NCBI GenBank assembly: GCA_045614565.1 | Contig: JAZLDG010000066.1 | Location: forward strand, 39,968 to 103,967 | Source of the DNA: Scatosoma sp045614565 | GTDB lineage: Bacteria; Bacillota; Clostridia; Christensenellales; Borkfalkiaceae | Length of the DNA stretch: 64,000 nt | Direction of reading: 5' to 3' | Shown here: positions 18,992 to 27,612 of the stretch, piece after piece | How the letters are laid out: every line of letters starts with the position of its first letter | Position numbering within the stretch: the stretch's first letter is position 1 | Program-made: the position numbers and the translations under genes | Notes under the pieces: model-generated | Database searches by the model: none | Told to the model about the DNA's origin: nothing | What the model saw: the letters and a program-made list of their open reading frames with translations, nothing else

Positions 18992-20509
18992 TTATTTCTT
19001 GGGTTTCATTGTAGGGAACAATATTACGTCCCGAATGGTGGAGCTATCGGTAAGAAGCATTACGAAACGGTCAAGCCCCAAGCCAAGACCGCCCGTAGGC
19101 GGCAAGCCGTATTCGAGCGCGTTGATGAAATCTTCGTCGATTTGCGCGTCGTTGTTGCCCTTGGCACGTTTGGCTTCCACTTGCTTTTGCATACGTTGTT
19201 TTTGATCGAGGGGATCGTTCAACTCGGAGAACGCGTTGCCGTATTCGTGTCCGCAAATGAAGTATTCAAAACGTTCGGTGAACGCGGGATTAGACGGCTT
19301 ACGTTTTGCAAGCGGGGAGTTTTCCACGGGATAATCGTAAATGACGGTGGGTTGAATGAGCTTGTCTTCTACGAACGCGTCGAAAAGTTCGATCAAAACC
19401 CAACCCTTGGTCGCGTTTTCGTGTTCGAGTTCTACGCCCAAGGCTTTCGCCGCCGCGCGCGCGTCTTCGTCCGTCGTCCAGTCGTTATAATCCACACCCG
19501 CGTATTTTTTCACGGCTTCCGCCATCGTAAGGCGCGTCCATTCGCCCATACGGATTTCCGTGCCTTGGTAGGTAATATTCAGCGTACCGCAAACCTTTTG
19601 CGTAACCGTTTTATACAGCTCTTCGATTAAATCCATCATATCGAAATAATCGCTGTACGCCTGATACATTTCAATCGACGTAAATTCAGGGTTGTGGTAA
19701 GCGTCCATACCTTCGTTACGGAAGATGCGCCCGACTTCGTATACCTTATCCATACCGCCGACGATCAAACGCTTCAAGAAAAGCTCCGTTTCGATACGCA
19801 TATACATATCGATATCGAGCGCGTTATGATGCGTTTTGAACGGTCTTGCGTCCGCGCCGATTTCCAAGGGCAAAAGGGTGGGGGTGTCCACTTCCAAATA
19901 CCCCCTGTCGTCCAAAAACGCACGAATTTCTTTCAAAATTTGCGAGCGGACGCGGAAGGTGTCGCGAACGTCCTTGTTCATAATCAAATCCAAATGGCGC
20001 AAGCGGTATTTCATATCCTTATCCTGCAAGCCGTTGTATTTTTCAGGCAACGGCAATAAGGATTTGGTGAGAAGGGTCAGCTCGGTGACGTGCACGGAAA
20101 CTTCGCCCGTTTGCGTTTTGAAAACGAAACCCTTAAACCCGAAAATGTCGCCGATGTCGTAATCTTTTTTATAGGAAAGATAATTTTCTTCGCCGATATC
20201 TTGACGGGTTACGTAAATTTGAATATATCCGCTTCTGTCCGCGATATGCGAAAAGGAAGCTTTACCCATAATACGGCGGGACATCATACGCCCTGCCATT
20301 ACCACGGTTTTCCCTTCGTACGCTTCAAAATTATTTTTCACCGTTTCGGAATCAACGTCTACGGGATATTTTACTTGTTCGTAAGGATTTTTGCCTTCGG
20401 AAACGAGCTTTGCGAGCTTCTCACGACGAATTCTCGCTTGTTCGATAAGCTGTTCTTCTTCCGTTGCGCTCGTATTTGCGGGCGCGTTTACTTTGTTGTT
20501 TTCTTGCAT
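18992..20509 (-). CDS. lysS: Lysyl-tRNA synthetase (class II)
   Basis: About 505 residues from MQENNKVN, chosen because GAGAGGTAG precedes it; the longer frame to 20620 is only read-through of the upstream repeat. N-terminal OB fold for the anticodon (about 55-160: GKTVVMAGRMMSRR), then the class II core with motif 2 (VYEVGRIFRNEGMD) and motif 3 (GGLGLGLDRFVMLLTD). It charges tRNA-Lys. Transcribed with greA, the greA-lysS order of many Bacillota. Confidence 0.96.
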   Translation of the reverse strand: MQENNKVNAPANTSATEEEQLIEQARIRREKLAKLVSEGKNPYEQVKYPVDVDSETVKNNFEAYEGKTVVMAGRMMSRRIMGKASFSHIADRSGYIQIYVTRQDIGEENYLSYKKDYDIGDIFGFKGFVFKTQTGEVSVHVTELTLLTKSLLPLPEKYNGLQDKDMKYRLRHLDLIMNKDVRDTFRVRSQILKEIRAFLDDRGYLEVDTPTLLPLEIGADARPFKTHHNALDIDMYMRIETELFLKRLIVGGMDKVYEVGRIFRNEGMDAYHNPEFTSIEMYQAYSDYFDMMDLIEELYKTVTQKVCGTLNITYQGTEIRMGEWTRLTMAEAVKKYAGVDYNDWTTDEDARAAAKALGVELEHENATKGWVLIELFDAFVEDKLIQPTVIYDYPVENSPLAKRKPSNPAFTERFEYFICGHEYGNAFSELNDPLDQKQRMQKQVEAKRAKGNNDAQIDEDFINALEYGLPPTGGLGLGLDRFVMLLTDSSTIRDVILFPTMKPKK

Positions 20510-20543
20510 AATTACTACCTCTCGTAAAAAACAAAATAAAGCA

Positions 20544-20647
20544 AGACGCGAGTAAGACAAGGAAGGCGCGGATTTTTCGACGGGAGCGTACAAGTAGTAC
20601 GCGAGCGAGAAAAAACGCAAGCCTGACGACGTATTACGACGCGTATT
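20544..20647. repeat. Intergenic repeat, copy A (about 104 bp)
   Basis: Fills the gap between lysS and greA. It aligns over its length with 22601-22704 at roughly 80% identity and without gaps as I align it: same ends (AGACGCGAGTAAGACAAGGA and TATTACGACGCGTAT) and a central hairpin GCGTAC-aagta-GTACGC. Confidence 0.85.
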
Positions 20648-20656
20648 CTTTATTTT

Positions 20657-21127
20657 TTAGAAGATTTCTTTGATGAGTAACTTATACTCTCCATCGGGTG
20701 CGTTAATTTTAACGGTGTCGCCGACCTTGTGCTTTAAGAGCGCAGCGCCGACGGGGGATTCGTTGGAAATCTTGTTTTCGATGGCGTTGGATTCGGTCGA
20801 GCCCGTGATTTCATAGACTTCTTCTTCGTCCAAATCCGCGTCGTAAACGCGCACCTTCGAGCCGATATGCACGCTGGTGGTATCGTTGTTTTCTTCCAAA
20901 ATTACCGCGTTTTTGAGCTTGTAATCAAGATCGGCAATTTCCAGCTCGTTTGCCGCCTGTTCGTTGCGCGCCGCATCGTATTCCGCATTTTCGGAAAGGT
21001 CGCCGTGGCTTCTTGCTTCCGCGATCCGTTCTACGATTTCTTGACGCTTAACCGTTTGCAAATAGGTCAACTTTTCCTTGGCTTCGTCGTAACCCTTTTG
21101 CGTCATAAGATATTGCTGTTCAGCCAT
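20657..21127 (-). CDS. greA: Transcription elongation factor GreA
   Basis: 156 residues, family length. N-terminal coiled coil (about 8-75; the tip Asp-Glu pair falls in DLSENAEYDAARNEQ), then the FKBP-like domain (SKVRVYDAD; SNESPVGAALLKHKVGD, VKINAPDGEY). It stimulates RNA polymerase to cleave back-tracked transcripts. First gene of greA-lysS, with a consensus promoter about 170 bases upstream and a long leader. Confidence 0.97.
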   Translation of the reverse strand: MAEQQYLMTQKGYDEAKEKLTYLQTVKRQEIVERIAEARSHGDLSENAEYDAARNEQAANELEIADLDYKLKNAVILEENNDTTSVHIGSKVRVYDADLDEEEVYEITGSTESNAIENKISNESPVGAALLKHKVGDTVKINAPDGEYKLLIKEIF

Positions 21128-21250
21128 AAAACTCCTTTACTCTCACCCGTTTGATTTTTGCGCGCTGCTTTTTTCTTCGCTTTTTCCAACCCTTATACCG
21201 CGAAAATACACGAAAAAAACCGCCCGCACGCGTGGAGCGTTAAAAATCCA

Positions 21251-21282
21251 CCGTGACTTTTCTCTTTCGCAAAAAGCCACGG
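21251..21282 (-). promoter_or_regulatory. Hairpin in the greA leader
   Basis: 11-bp stem (CCGTGGCTTTT / AAAAGTCACGG, minus-strand sense, one G-U pair) in the 167-base leader, followed by TGGATTTTT. It could be an attenuator; function not shown. Confidence 0.4.
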
Positions 21283-21300
21283 CGTTTGTTTACTGTCCAT

Positions 21301-21329
21301 ATTATATATTATTTCCCGCCGTTTGTCAA
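21301..21329 (-). promoter_or_regulatory. SigA-type promoter of greA-lysS
   Basis: Minus strand: TTGACA, 17-base spacer, TATAAT. A perfect consensus match. Confidence 0.85.
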
Positions 21330-21388
21330 TGATTTTCGGCGTTTTTTGAAAGAATTTCACACGTTTTTCGCCGTTTTTACCCGTTTTT

Positions 21389-22555
21389 TCAAAGTTTCGA
21401 CGCAAACGCCGACATTCTGTCAAAAGCCTGAGAAAGCGCGTTCATACTCGTTGCGTAGGAAATACGCACGTTATTTTGCCCGAATTTTCCAAACGCGTTC
21501 CCTGGCACGACCGCTACTTTTTGCTCTTTTAACAAGCTTTCAGCGAACGTTTCCCCGTCAAGTCCCGTCGTTTTCACGGACGGAAACGCGTAAAACGCGC
21601 CTTGCGGCTCAAAACAATGCAAGCCGATTTCCCGCAGGGAATGTAACACGAACTTTCTACGCTTGTCGTAGGATTCGCGCATTTCCTGCACGGTCGCGAA
21701 ATCGTCCAAAAACCCGTCCTTTAACGCTTCGATTGCGCCGTATTGCGACGTTATGGGCGCGCACAACATTCCGTATTGATGAATTTTGAACATCGCTTCG
21801 TCGATTTCAGCAGGCGCGCAAGCAAAACCCAAACGCCAACCCGCCATCGCAAACGCTTTGGAAAAACCGCCGATATACACCGTCCGTTCTTTCATTCCCG
21901 CGATCGAAGCAATGCTCGCGTGTTTCTTGCCGTACGTCAATTCGGCGTAAATCTCGTCGGTAATAACGAGCAAATCGCGCTCGATAATGACTTTTGCAAT
22001 CGCTTCCAGCTCTTGACGGGTCATAATCGCGCCCGTCGGATTGTTGGGATAGGTAAGAATGATTGCTTTGGTCTTGGGCGTAATCGCCTTTTCTAAATAT
22101 TCGGGTTTTAACACGAAATTATCCGCTTCCAAACATTCCACGTGCACGGGTACGCCGTCGGCAAGGGAAACGAGCGGGGAATAGGACACGTACGCGGGAT
22201 CAGGAATTAAAATTTCGTCGCCCCGCTCCACGCAAGCGCGAAGCGCAAGATCGATGGCTTCGCTCCCGCCCACCGTGATTAGAATATGTTTAGGATCGTA
22301 TTCAAGATCGAAACGGTCTTGTAAGTAACGGGAAACCAGCTCTAAAAGCTGGGGCAAGCCGCGATTGCCCGTGTATTGCGTATACCCGCGTTGCAGGGAA
22401 GTAATCGCCGCCGAACGGACTTTCCACGGCGTAACGAAATCGGGCTCGCCCACACCGAGCGAAATAGCCCCTTCCGTTTCCCGTACGATATCGAAAAATT
22501 TACGGATACCGCTGGGTTGTATCAGTTTTGTTTTTTTATTGACGAAATCACGCAT
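21389..22555 (-). CDS. Class I/II aminotransferase (AlaT/PatA-like)
   Basis: About 388 residues from MRDFVNKKTK, preceded by CGGAG; the longer frame to 22678 again reads through the repeat upstream. Fold-type I PLP enzyme: SLGVGEPDF (substrate Gly region), VGGSEAIDLAL, YPNNPTGAIM (PLP Asn), DEIYAELTYG (PLP Asp/Tyr), and SKAFAMAGWRLG with the Schiff-base Lys. It lies downstream of an Lrp-family regulator, as in B. subtilis alaR-alaT, so an alanine or aspartate transaminase is likely. The exact amino acid is not determinable here. Confidence 0.9.
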   Translation of the reverse strand: MRDFVNKKTKLIQPSGIRKFFDIVRETEGAISLGVGEPDFVTPWKVRSAAITSLQRGYTQYTGNRGLPQLLELVSRYLQDRFDLEYDPKHILITVGGSEAIDLALRACVERGDEILIPDPAYVSYSPLVSLADGVPVHVECLEADNFVLKPEYLEKAITPKTKAIILTYPNNPTGAIMTRQELEAIAKVIIERDLLVITDEIYAELTYGKKHASIASIAGMKERTVYIGGFSKAFAMAGWRLGFACAPAEIDEAMFKIHQYGMLCAPITSQYGAIEALKDGFLDDFATVQEMRESYDKRRKFVLHSLREIGLHCFEPQGAFYAFPSVKTTGLDGETFAESLLKEQKVAVVPGNAFGKFGQNNVRISYATSMNALSQAFDRMSAFASKL

Positions 22556-22600
22556 ATAGTACTCCGTTGCGTTAAATGTACAATTTTGGTAAAACGGTTT

Positions 22601-22704
22601 AGACGCGAGTAAGACAAGGAAAGCGCGTATTTCTCGAAGGAAGAAGTACAAATGGTACGCGAGCAAGGGAAAGCGCAATCTTGACGAAGTATTACGACGC
22701 GTAT
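22601..22704. repeat. Intergenic repeat, copy B (about 104 bp)
   Basis: Same element and same orientation as 20544-20647, here between the aminotransferase and the Lrp gene. The central stem is shortened to GTAC-aaatg-GTAC. Confidence 0.85.
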
Positions 22705-22713
22705 AAATCGTGT

Positions 22714-23205
22714 TTAAGCCTGAATGGACAAACGATAATCAGCATCTTCTCGTTCCGTTACGACGCCTTCGATTTTGTATTTTTTCAAAATGAAATGGGT
22801 GGCGGTGCTGATTACGCCGTCGAAAGTAGAAATACGCTCGGAAACGAAACGGGAAACCTGTTGCAAGGAACGGTCTTCAATAAATACGGCAAGGTCGTAC
22901 GCACCGCTCATTAAGTAGACGGATTTGACTTCGGGGAAGGCAGCGATTTGCTTGGCGATCCCGTCAAAGCCTTCCTTCTTTTTAGGGGTTACCTTGACTT
23001 CAATGAGCGCGGAAACGAGCGAATCGTCCGCTTTTTCGTCGTTGACGATTGCGGTGTATTTCACCAAAACACCGTTTTTTTCCATTTCACGGATACATTC
23101 GCGAACCTTTTCTTCGTCCGTGGAAAGCATTGCGGCGATTTTCTTGGGCGCGATACGCGCGTCGTCGGTGAGAATATTCAAAATATCCTTTTCAAGTGCC
23201 GTCAT
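22714..23205 (-). CDS. Lrp/AsnC-family transcriptional regulator
   Basis: 163 residues. N-terminal winged helix (EKDILNILTDDARIAPKKIA; about 5-60), then the RAM ligand-binding domain (about 70-150: IEVKVTPKK, VYLMSGAYDLAVFIE). These form octamers that sense amino acids. The adjacent aminotransferase suggests local control in the way AlaR controls alaT. Copy B of the intergenic repeat separates the two genes. Confidence 0.92.
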   Translation of the reverse strand: MTALEKDILNILTDDARIAPKKIAAMLSTDEEKVRECIREMEKNGVLVKYTAIVNDEKADDSLVSALIEVKVTPKKKEGFDGIAKQIAAFPEVKSVYLMSGAYDLAVFIEDRSLQQVSRFVSERISTFDGVISTATHFILKKYKIEGVVTEREDADYRLSIQA

Positions 23206-23224
23206 AATATTTTCTCCTTGTAAT

Positions 23225-23494
23225 TTAGTAAAGATTTTCTAAAAATAAATGATCGTAGCCGAGCGAATCCACGAAATCGCGCGAAACGAATTTCACGTGA
23301 TTGAATTTCGCGAAATTGAAAATATGCGTTTTCGTCAGCACGGGCGTGGGGATATCCAGCTCGTGACAAATCTCCGTCAAATACTCAAAAAAGCGCGAAT
23401 AAGTCAATTTCTCGGGATTTTCGTATACGAATTGTTTACGGATTCTGCCGTCCGTCATTAGCTTTGCCCAAATTCTCATATCCGTATTATACAC
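23225..23494 (-). CDS. Small conserved-looking protein of unknown function
   Basis: 89 residues, basic and aromatic, with RIWAKLMTDGRIRKQ at the start. I recall similar short 'RIWAK' proteins in Clostridia, with no known role. No membrane span or metal motif. It ends the minus-strand block 20 bases ahead of the Lrp gene, perhaps co-transcribed. The following 200 bases (23495-23699) hold no gene that I can see. Confidence 0.6.
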   Translation of the reverse strand: MYNTDMRIWAKLMTDGRIRKQFVYENPEKLTYSRFFEYLTEICHELDIPTPVLTKTHIFNFAKFNHVKFVSRDFVDSLGYDHLFLENLY

Positions 23495-23699
23495 TACCGC
23501 GCAAAAAAAGTAAACCGTTTGAAGCCTTTTTTCCGTTTTTTCAAGCTTTGGATTTGGTCTATTCCCGCATTTTTCCGCATACGATAAACCAAGCTTGTTT
23601 CAAAAGCAGCGGCGTTTTTGACAAAACCTGCTAAAAAAATCCGTTTTTGTAGAAATTACGACAAAAGCAAACTGTTATCATAGTCGGGAGGTTTGAAAG

Positions 23700-24485
23700 A
23701 TGCGCGCAAAAACCAAGAGCTTTTTTAACGGGAGTTTTGCGATCGTCGCAACCCTTCTCGCGGCGTTATTTTTCGTGGTGTCCGTGCCCGTGTATATCCT
23801 GCAAAAAAGGGCAAACGAAGCCACCGTGTCCGCGTCGAGCGCAAGATCCTTGCCCATTTATTCCGTGGAAACGGAAGAAAAAAAGATCGCGATCAGCTTT
23901 GATTGCGCTTGGGGCGTGGATTACACCGACAAGCTTTTAGGGCTGATGGAAAAGAACGATATCCGCTGTACTTTTTTCGCCGTACAGTTTTGGGTGGAAA
24001 AATATCCCGAATACGCGCAAAAAATCGTAGAAGCGGGACACGAGTTGGGTACGCATAGCCGTACGCACTCGTATATGAGCAAGCTTTCGGAAGAACAAAT
24101 CAAAGACGAGCTGCAAACTTCTATCGCGGCGATTGAAAAGGCTACGGGACATAAAACTAATCTTTTCCGCGCGCCCTACGGCGATTACGACAATCTTTTA
24201 ATCGATACGGCGAAATCTATGGGACTGTATACCATTCAATGGGACGTGGACTCGCTGGACTGGAAAAATTTATCGGGTACGGAGATTGCGATGCGGATCG
24301 TCAACGGCGCGAAAAACGGCTCGATTATCCTTTGCCACAACAACGGCTTACATACCGCGGAATCGTTGCCGCTCGTATTCTCCACCTTGAAAAACCGCGG
24401 CTTTACGTTCGTACCGATCGGCGAGCTTATTTATAAGGACGGATATACGATCGACGCAAACGGCCGTCAAATACCAAACGCATAA
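23700..24485 (+). CDS. Polysaccharide deacetylase, PdaB-like
   Basis: 261 residues: an N-terminal span (about 14-33) anchoring an extracytoplasmic NodB domain. Motif 1 is ISFDCAWG rather than TFDDG, matching the PdaB branch (TFDISWG) where the second Asp is absent; motif 2 HELGTHSRTH supplies the zinc His pair; motif 3 RAPYGDY; motif 4 VDSLDWK; motif 5 ILCHNN. PdaB acts late in spore cortex maintenance in B. subtilis, which fits the other sporulation genes here. GGGAGG precedes the ATG. Confidence 0.85.
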   Translation: MRAKTKSFFNGSFAIVATLLAALFFVVSVPVYILQKRANEATVSASSARSLPIYSVETEEKKIAISFDCAWGVDYTDKLLGLMEKNDIRCTFFAVQFWVEKYPEYAQKIVEAGHELGTHSRTHSYMSKLSEEQIKDELQTSIAAIEKATGHKTNLFRAPYGDYDNLLIDTAKSMGLYTIQWDVDSLDWKNLSGTEIAMRIVNGAKNGSIILCHNNGLHTAESLPLVFSTLKNRGFTFVPIGELIYKDGYTIDANGRQIPNA

Positions 24486-24557
24486 ACAAAAGGATGCCTT
24501 TTGCGCGAGTTTGGATTATTTTGTTTTAGTTAAAAATCACCACGGAGGTAAAATATA

Positions 24558-25262
24558 ATGAACTACACCACAGACAAAAACAACAAGGTCTACGTTATGG
24601 GCGAAATCGTGAGCGACGCAACTTTTTCTCACGAAGTGTACGGCGAAGGATTTTACGAATTCTTCGTGCGCGTAATGCGGCTTTCGGGGCAAGCGGATAT
24701 TCTACCCGTCACGCTTTCCGAGCGGCTCATTCAAGGCGGTATGCTTTGCAAGGGTAAAACCATTTGCGCGGTCGGACAATTTAGAAGCTATAACAAGATC
24801 GAAAACGGAAAATCACGGCTGATGCTGACGGTATTCGTCCGCGAGCTTTTGGACGATTTACCTAACAAAAACCCCAACAGTATCCTGCTTTCGGGTTATA
24901 TTTGCAAACCGCCCGTATACCGCACGACGCCGTTTAACCGCGAAATCGCGGACATTTTAATCGCCGTCAATCGCGCGTATAATAAATCGGATTATATCCC
25001 CTGTATCGCTTGGGGACGGAACGCGCGGTTTGTGAAAAATCTCGTCGTCGGCGACCGTATCGCCGTTTCGGGACGAATTCAAAGCCGCGAATACCAAAAA
25101 AAGCTCTCGGAAAACGAAATCAAAACGATGACCGCCTACGAAGTGTCCGTTTCCAAATTAGCGGCGTTTGAAGCGGGCGAAGAATTTGACATTGACGACG
25201 AATTTGATCTTTATACCTTACAAAACAAAGACCAAGCCGCCGCCGCAAGCGCGGAATACTAA
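24558..25262 (+). CDS. Single-stranded DNA-binding-like protein with two OB folds
   Basis: 234 residues. Two successive OB-fold segments: NKVYVMGEIVSDATFSHEVY (about 9-95) and NSILLSGYICKPPVYRTTPF (about 107-195, with DYIPCIAWGRNARFVKNLVVGDRIAVSGRI split as IPCIAWGRNA and VGDRIAVSGRI, the typical SSB core). The acidic tail (about 205-225) resembles, but is not, the DDDIPF interaction tip of canonical SSB. A tandem-fold SSB paralogue rather than the main ssb, which usually sits with rpsF-rpsR. CGGAGG ribosome site. Confidence 0.75.
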   Translation: MNYTTDKNNKVYVMGEIVSDATFSHEVYGEGFYEFFVRVMRLSGQADILPVTLSERLIQGGMLCKGKTICAVGQFRSYNKIENGKSRLMLTVFVRELLDDLPNKNPNSILLSGYICKPPVYRTTPFNREIADILIAVNRAYNKSDYIPCIAWGRNARFVKNLVVGDRIAVSGRIQSREYQKKLSENEIKTMTAYEVSVSKLAAFEAGEEFDIDDEFDLYTLQNKDQAAAASAEY

Positions 25263-25272
25263 TCCACAAATT

Positions 25273-25299
25273 AAAAGCACGGCTGAAAACCGTGCTTTT
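25273..25299. terminator. Bidirectional terminator
   Basis: AAAAGCACGG / CCGTGCTTTT stem with a 7-base loop between the SSB-like gene and a convergent small gene. Confidence 0.85.
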
Positions 25300-25301
25300 C
25301 T

Positions 25302-25748
25302 TTATAAATATTCTTTCCATTTCTTTTCAAACTGTTCTTCGGCTTTGATCATTTCGTCCATCAGCGTAAGGATTTCTTCCCTGCCTTCGGGAGAAGCTTC
25401 GCTTGCCGTTTTCCGCAAGGAAGTCACGCCCATTACCGTGCCTTGGATCATCATATCCGCGATATGCGCGCGGGAATTGTCCGTGAGCGTGTTCATTTTA
25501 ATCGAGCCCCACATCATCATTTTCTTAAACGCATTCGGCTCTTTCAATTCAATCCCGCGATCCTTAGCAATGACCGAAGCTCGCGCCGAAAAGCGTTCGT
25601 ATTCTTCGTGCTGGGCGGAAAGCTCCGCGCGGACTTCTTCGTCGTCCACCTGCGGCATAATGTCCGCAATCGATTGCAGCGCAAGCTGCGCATTGCGATA
25701 AATTTCCGCAAGGATTTCTTCCGTTTGCTTAAAATCTTGATTTTCCAT
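25302..25748 (-). CDS. Small helical protein, possibly ferritin-like (unknown)
   Basis: 148 residues, almost wholly alpha-helical, Met-rich in the middle (KKMMMWGSIKMNTL). The pattern of long amphipathic helices with paired Glu/His resembles four-helix-bundle DUF2383-type proteins; that is inference only. Similar small proteins are common in Clostridia without known role. It has GGAGAG before the ATG and its own convergent terminator. Confidence 0.65.
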   Translation of the reverse strand: MENQDFKQTEEILAEIYRNAQLALQSIADIMPQVDDEEVRAELSAQHEEYERFSARASVIAKDRGIELKEPNAFKKMMMWGSIKMNTLTDNSRAHIADMMIQGTVMGVTSLRKTASEASPEGREEILTLMDEMIKAEEQFEKKWKEYL

Positions 25749-25837
25749 AGATATTTCTCTCCTTTTTTACAGTTTGTTTTAGACCAAGGATTTTCATTCA
25801 AAAAAATATAAAAATATAGAAAAAACAAGCAAAAACG

Positions 25838-25867
25838 CTTGACGGGCAAGCGAATAATATGATATAG
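25838..25867 (+). promoter_or_regulatory. Promoter of rplU-rpmA
   Basis: TTGACG (25838-25843), 18-base spacer, TATAGT (25862-25867) with an upstream TG (extended -10). Confidence 0.7.
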
Positions 25868-25873
25868 TTATAG

Positions 25874-25984
25874 TCGAGCCGATAGAAACGGGCTTTTTTA
25901 AGTCGCTCAAAATACGGATTTTCGTTCGTAAACAGGGCGCGCCTTGGTTATTCTTCGAGACTGGAAAGAGGAGGTAAAAACTTT
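25874..25984 (+). ncRNA. Probable L21 autoregulatory leader
   Basis: A 110-base untranslated leader before rplU. L21 leaders bound by the r-protein are known in Bacillota; position and length fit, but I did not model the fold. Confidence 0.45.
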
Positions 25985-26290
25985 ATGTACGCTATCATCG
26001 ATAACGGAAACAAGCAATACAAAGTTGCGGAAGGCGACGTAGTACGCGTAGAAAAACTCGCGGCAGACGAAGGCGCAACCGTATCTTTCAAGGTATTGAT
26101 GGTTTCTGACGAGAACGGTATCAAAACGGGCGCGGAAGTTGCATCCGCAAAGGTTACCGCTACGGTCGTTAAGCAGGACAAGGCAAAGAAAATTATTGTT
26201 TTCAAGTATAAAGCCAAGAAGAACGAGCGTAAGAAGCAGGGACACAGACAGCCCTTCACCGCAGTAAAGATCGAAAAAATCGAGCTTTAA
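25985..26290 (+). CDS. rplU: 50S ribosomal protein bL21
   Basis: 101 residues, full length: MYAIIDNGNKQYKV at the start, VLMVSDENG, VKQDKAKKIIVFKYKAKKN, then the RKKQGHRQPFT rRNA-binding loop. Component of the large subunit. AGAGGAGG ribosome site. rpmA follows after 52 bases; the small Prp protease gene (ysxB) normally between them in Bacillota is absent. Confidence 0.98.
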   Translation: MYAIIDNGNKQYKVAEGDVVRVEKLAADEGATVSFKVLMVSDENGIKTGAEVASAKVTATVVKQDKAKKIIVFKYKAKKNERKKQGHRQPFTAVKIEKIEL

Positions 26291-26342
26291 TTGCACCGCC
26301 CTTATTAGGGTATGAGAAATTTTGAATTAAGGAGAAAGAAAA

Positions 26343-26627
26343 ATGATTTTTATTCGTTTGTTCGCTCATAAGAAAGGTACCGGTTCTTCCCACAACGGTA
26401 GAGACAGCGAAGCGAAACGCCTTGGCACGAAGCGCAGCGACGGTCAAGCAGTTCTCGCTGGTAACATTCTCGTCCGTCAAAGAGGTACGAAAATCCACCC
26501 CGGCACGAACGTTGGTATCGGCAAAGACGACACCCTTTTCGCACTTGTGGACGGCGTAGTTCGGTATGAAAGAATGGGCAAAGACAAGAAAAAGGCAAGC
26601 GTTTATCCCGTAGCGGACGCGCAATAA
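26343..26627 (+). CDS. rpmA: 50S ribosomal protein bL27
   Basis: 94 residues. The mature sequence AHKKGTGSSHNGRDSEAKRL is preceded by a short extension MIFIRLF. In many Bacillota an N-terminal extension ending in FF is cut by Prp before the conserved Ala/Ser-x-KKG. Here one Phe precedes AHKKG, so processing could still occur, but the extension is short and no prp lies between rplU and rpmA. Confidence 0.97.
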   Translation: MIFIRLFAHKKGTGSSHNGRDSEAKRLGTKRSDGQAVLAGNILVRQRGTKIHPGTNVGIGKDDTLFALVDGVVRYERMGKDKKKASVYPVADAQ

Positions 26628-26641
26628 CCTAAACAAAAACC

Positions 26642-26668
26642 AAAGCCAACCCAAAAGGTTGGCTTTTT
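26642..26668 (+). terminator. Terminator of rplU-rpmA
   Basis: AAAGCCAACC / GGTTGGCTTT stem, 5-base loop, then TT. Confidence 0.85.
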
Positions 26669-26670
26669 GC

Positions 26671-26699
26671 TTGCCTTTTTTCAAAAACACGCGTATACT
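26671..26699 (+). promoter_or_regulatory. Promoter of the EamA gene, start codon at the expected +1
   Basis: TTGCCT, 17-base spacer, TATACT (26694-26699); ATG begins at 26707, 7 bases after the -10 box, and no ribosome-binding site is present. Confidence 0.6.
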
Positions 26700-26706
26700 A
26701 TATTAT

Positions 26707-27606
26707 ATGGAAAATAAAACCGACAATCTCCCGATAAATGAACACGATACCCCAAGCCAACGCTTGCGCGGGGTTATTTTTATCGTGCTTTCGGCGTTTT
26801 GTTTTTCGCTAATGAGCCTGTTCGTCCGTCTTTCGGGCGATCTCCCGACCTTTCAAAAAGCACTTTTTAGAAATCTCGTCGCCGCAATCGTTGCGTTTTT
26901 CGCGCTTTTGAAAAGCGGCTCGTTTAAGCTGCAAAAGGGCAGCTTGCCCGTTTTGATCGTTCGTTCGATTGCGGGCACGGTCGGGATCGTGGGGAATTTT
27001 TACGCAATCGATTATATGACGGTTGCGGACGCGTCTATCTTGAATAAGCTCGCACCCTTTTTCTCGATTATTTTTTCGGCATTACTCTTAAAAGAAAAAG
27101 CGAAATGGCTGGACTGGTTACTCGTCGGCGTAGCCTTTTTCGGCGCGGTATTCGTCGTTAAGCCGTCCTTTGTGGGCACGGAAAGCCTGCCTGCGTTTAT
27201 CGGCGTACTCGGCGGTTTGGGCGCGGGGCTTGCGTATACGCTCGTGCATTATTTAGGCGGAAAGGGGGAGCGAACGGCAATGATCGTGTTCTTTTTCTCC
27301 GTCTTTTCGTGCATCGCGGTATTGCCGATGGCACTCGCCGACTTTCAGCCGATGACCTTTGAACAAGTCGCGTTATTACTGCTTGCAGGCGCGGCGGCAA
27401 GCGGCGCGCAATTCTCGGTTACGACGGCGTATTCTTGCGCTCCCGCCAAGGAAATTTCGGTATATGACTATTCGCAAGTCCTGTTCACCGCCCTTTGGGG
27501 TATACTTTTCCTTTCGGAATTTCCCGATTATTTGAGCATAATTGGCTATACGATCATCATCGGCGCAGCGGTACTGAAATTTCTATTTGCCAAACGTAAA
27601 AAATGA
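26707..27606 (+). CDS. EamA/DMT-family transporter
   Basis: About 299 residues from MENKTDNLP, with ten predicted spans in two EamA repeats (first about 22-155, second about 165-295). Typical phrases: LVRLSGDLPTFQKALFRNL-like opening and ILNKLAPFFSIIFSALLLKE at the end of repeat 1, then SVYDYSQVLFTALWGILFLS in repeat 2. Probable metabolite exporter; substrate unknown. The start is chosen at 26707 because the longer frame begins inside the terminator. With the promoter so close, the mRNA is likely leaderless. Confidence 0.88.
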   Translation: MENKTDNLPINEHDTPSQRLRGVIFIVLSAFCFSLMSLFVRLSGDLPTFQKALFRNLVAAIVAFFALLKSGSFKLQKGSLPVLIVRSIAGTVGIVGNFYAIDYMTVADASILNKLAPFFSIIFSALLLKEKAKWLDWLLVGVAFFGAVFVVKPSFVGTESLPAFIGVLGGLGAGLAYTLVHYLGGKGERTAMIVFFFSVFSCIAVLPMALADFQPMTFEQVALLLLAGAAASGAQFSVTTAYSCAPAKEISVYDYSQVLFTALWGILFLSEFPDYLSIIGYTIIIGAAVLKFLFAKRKK

Positions 27607-27612
27607 ACGCGT

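Noticed and set aside
20510..20620. N-terminal extension of lysS
   Set aside because: It is the intergenic repeat read in frame; the real start has a ribosome site at 20509.
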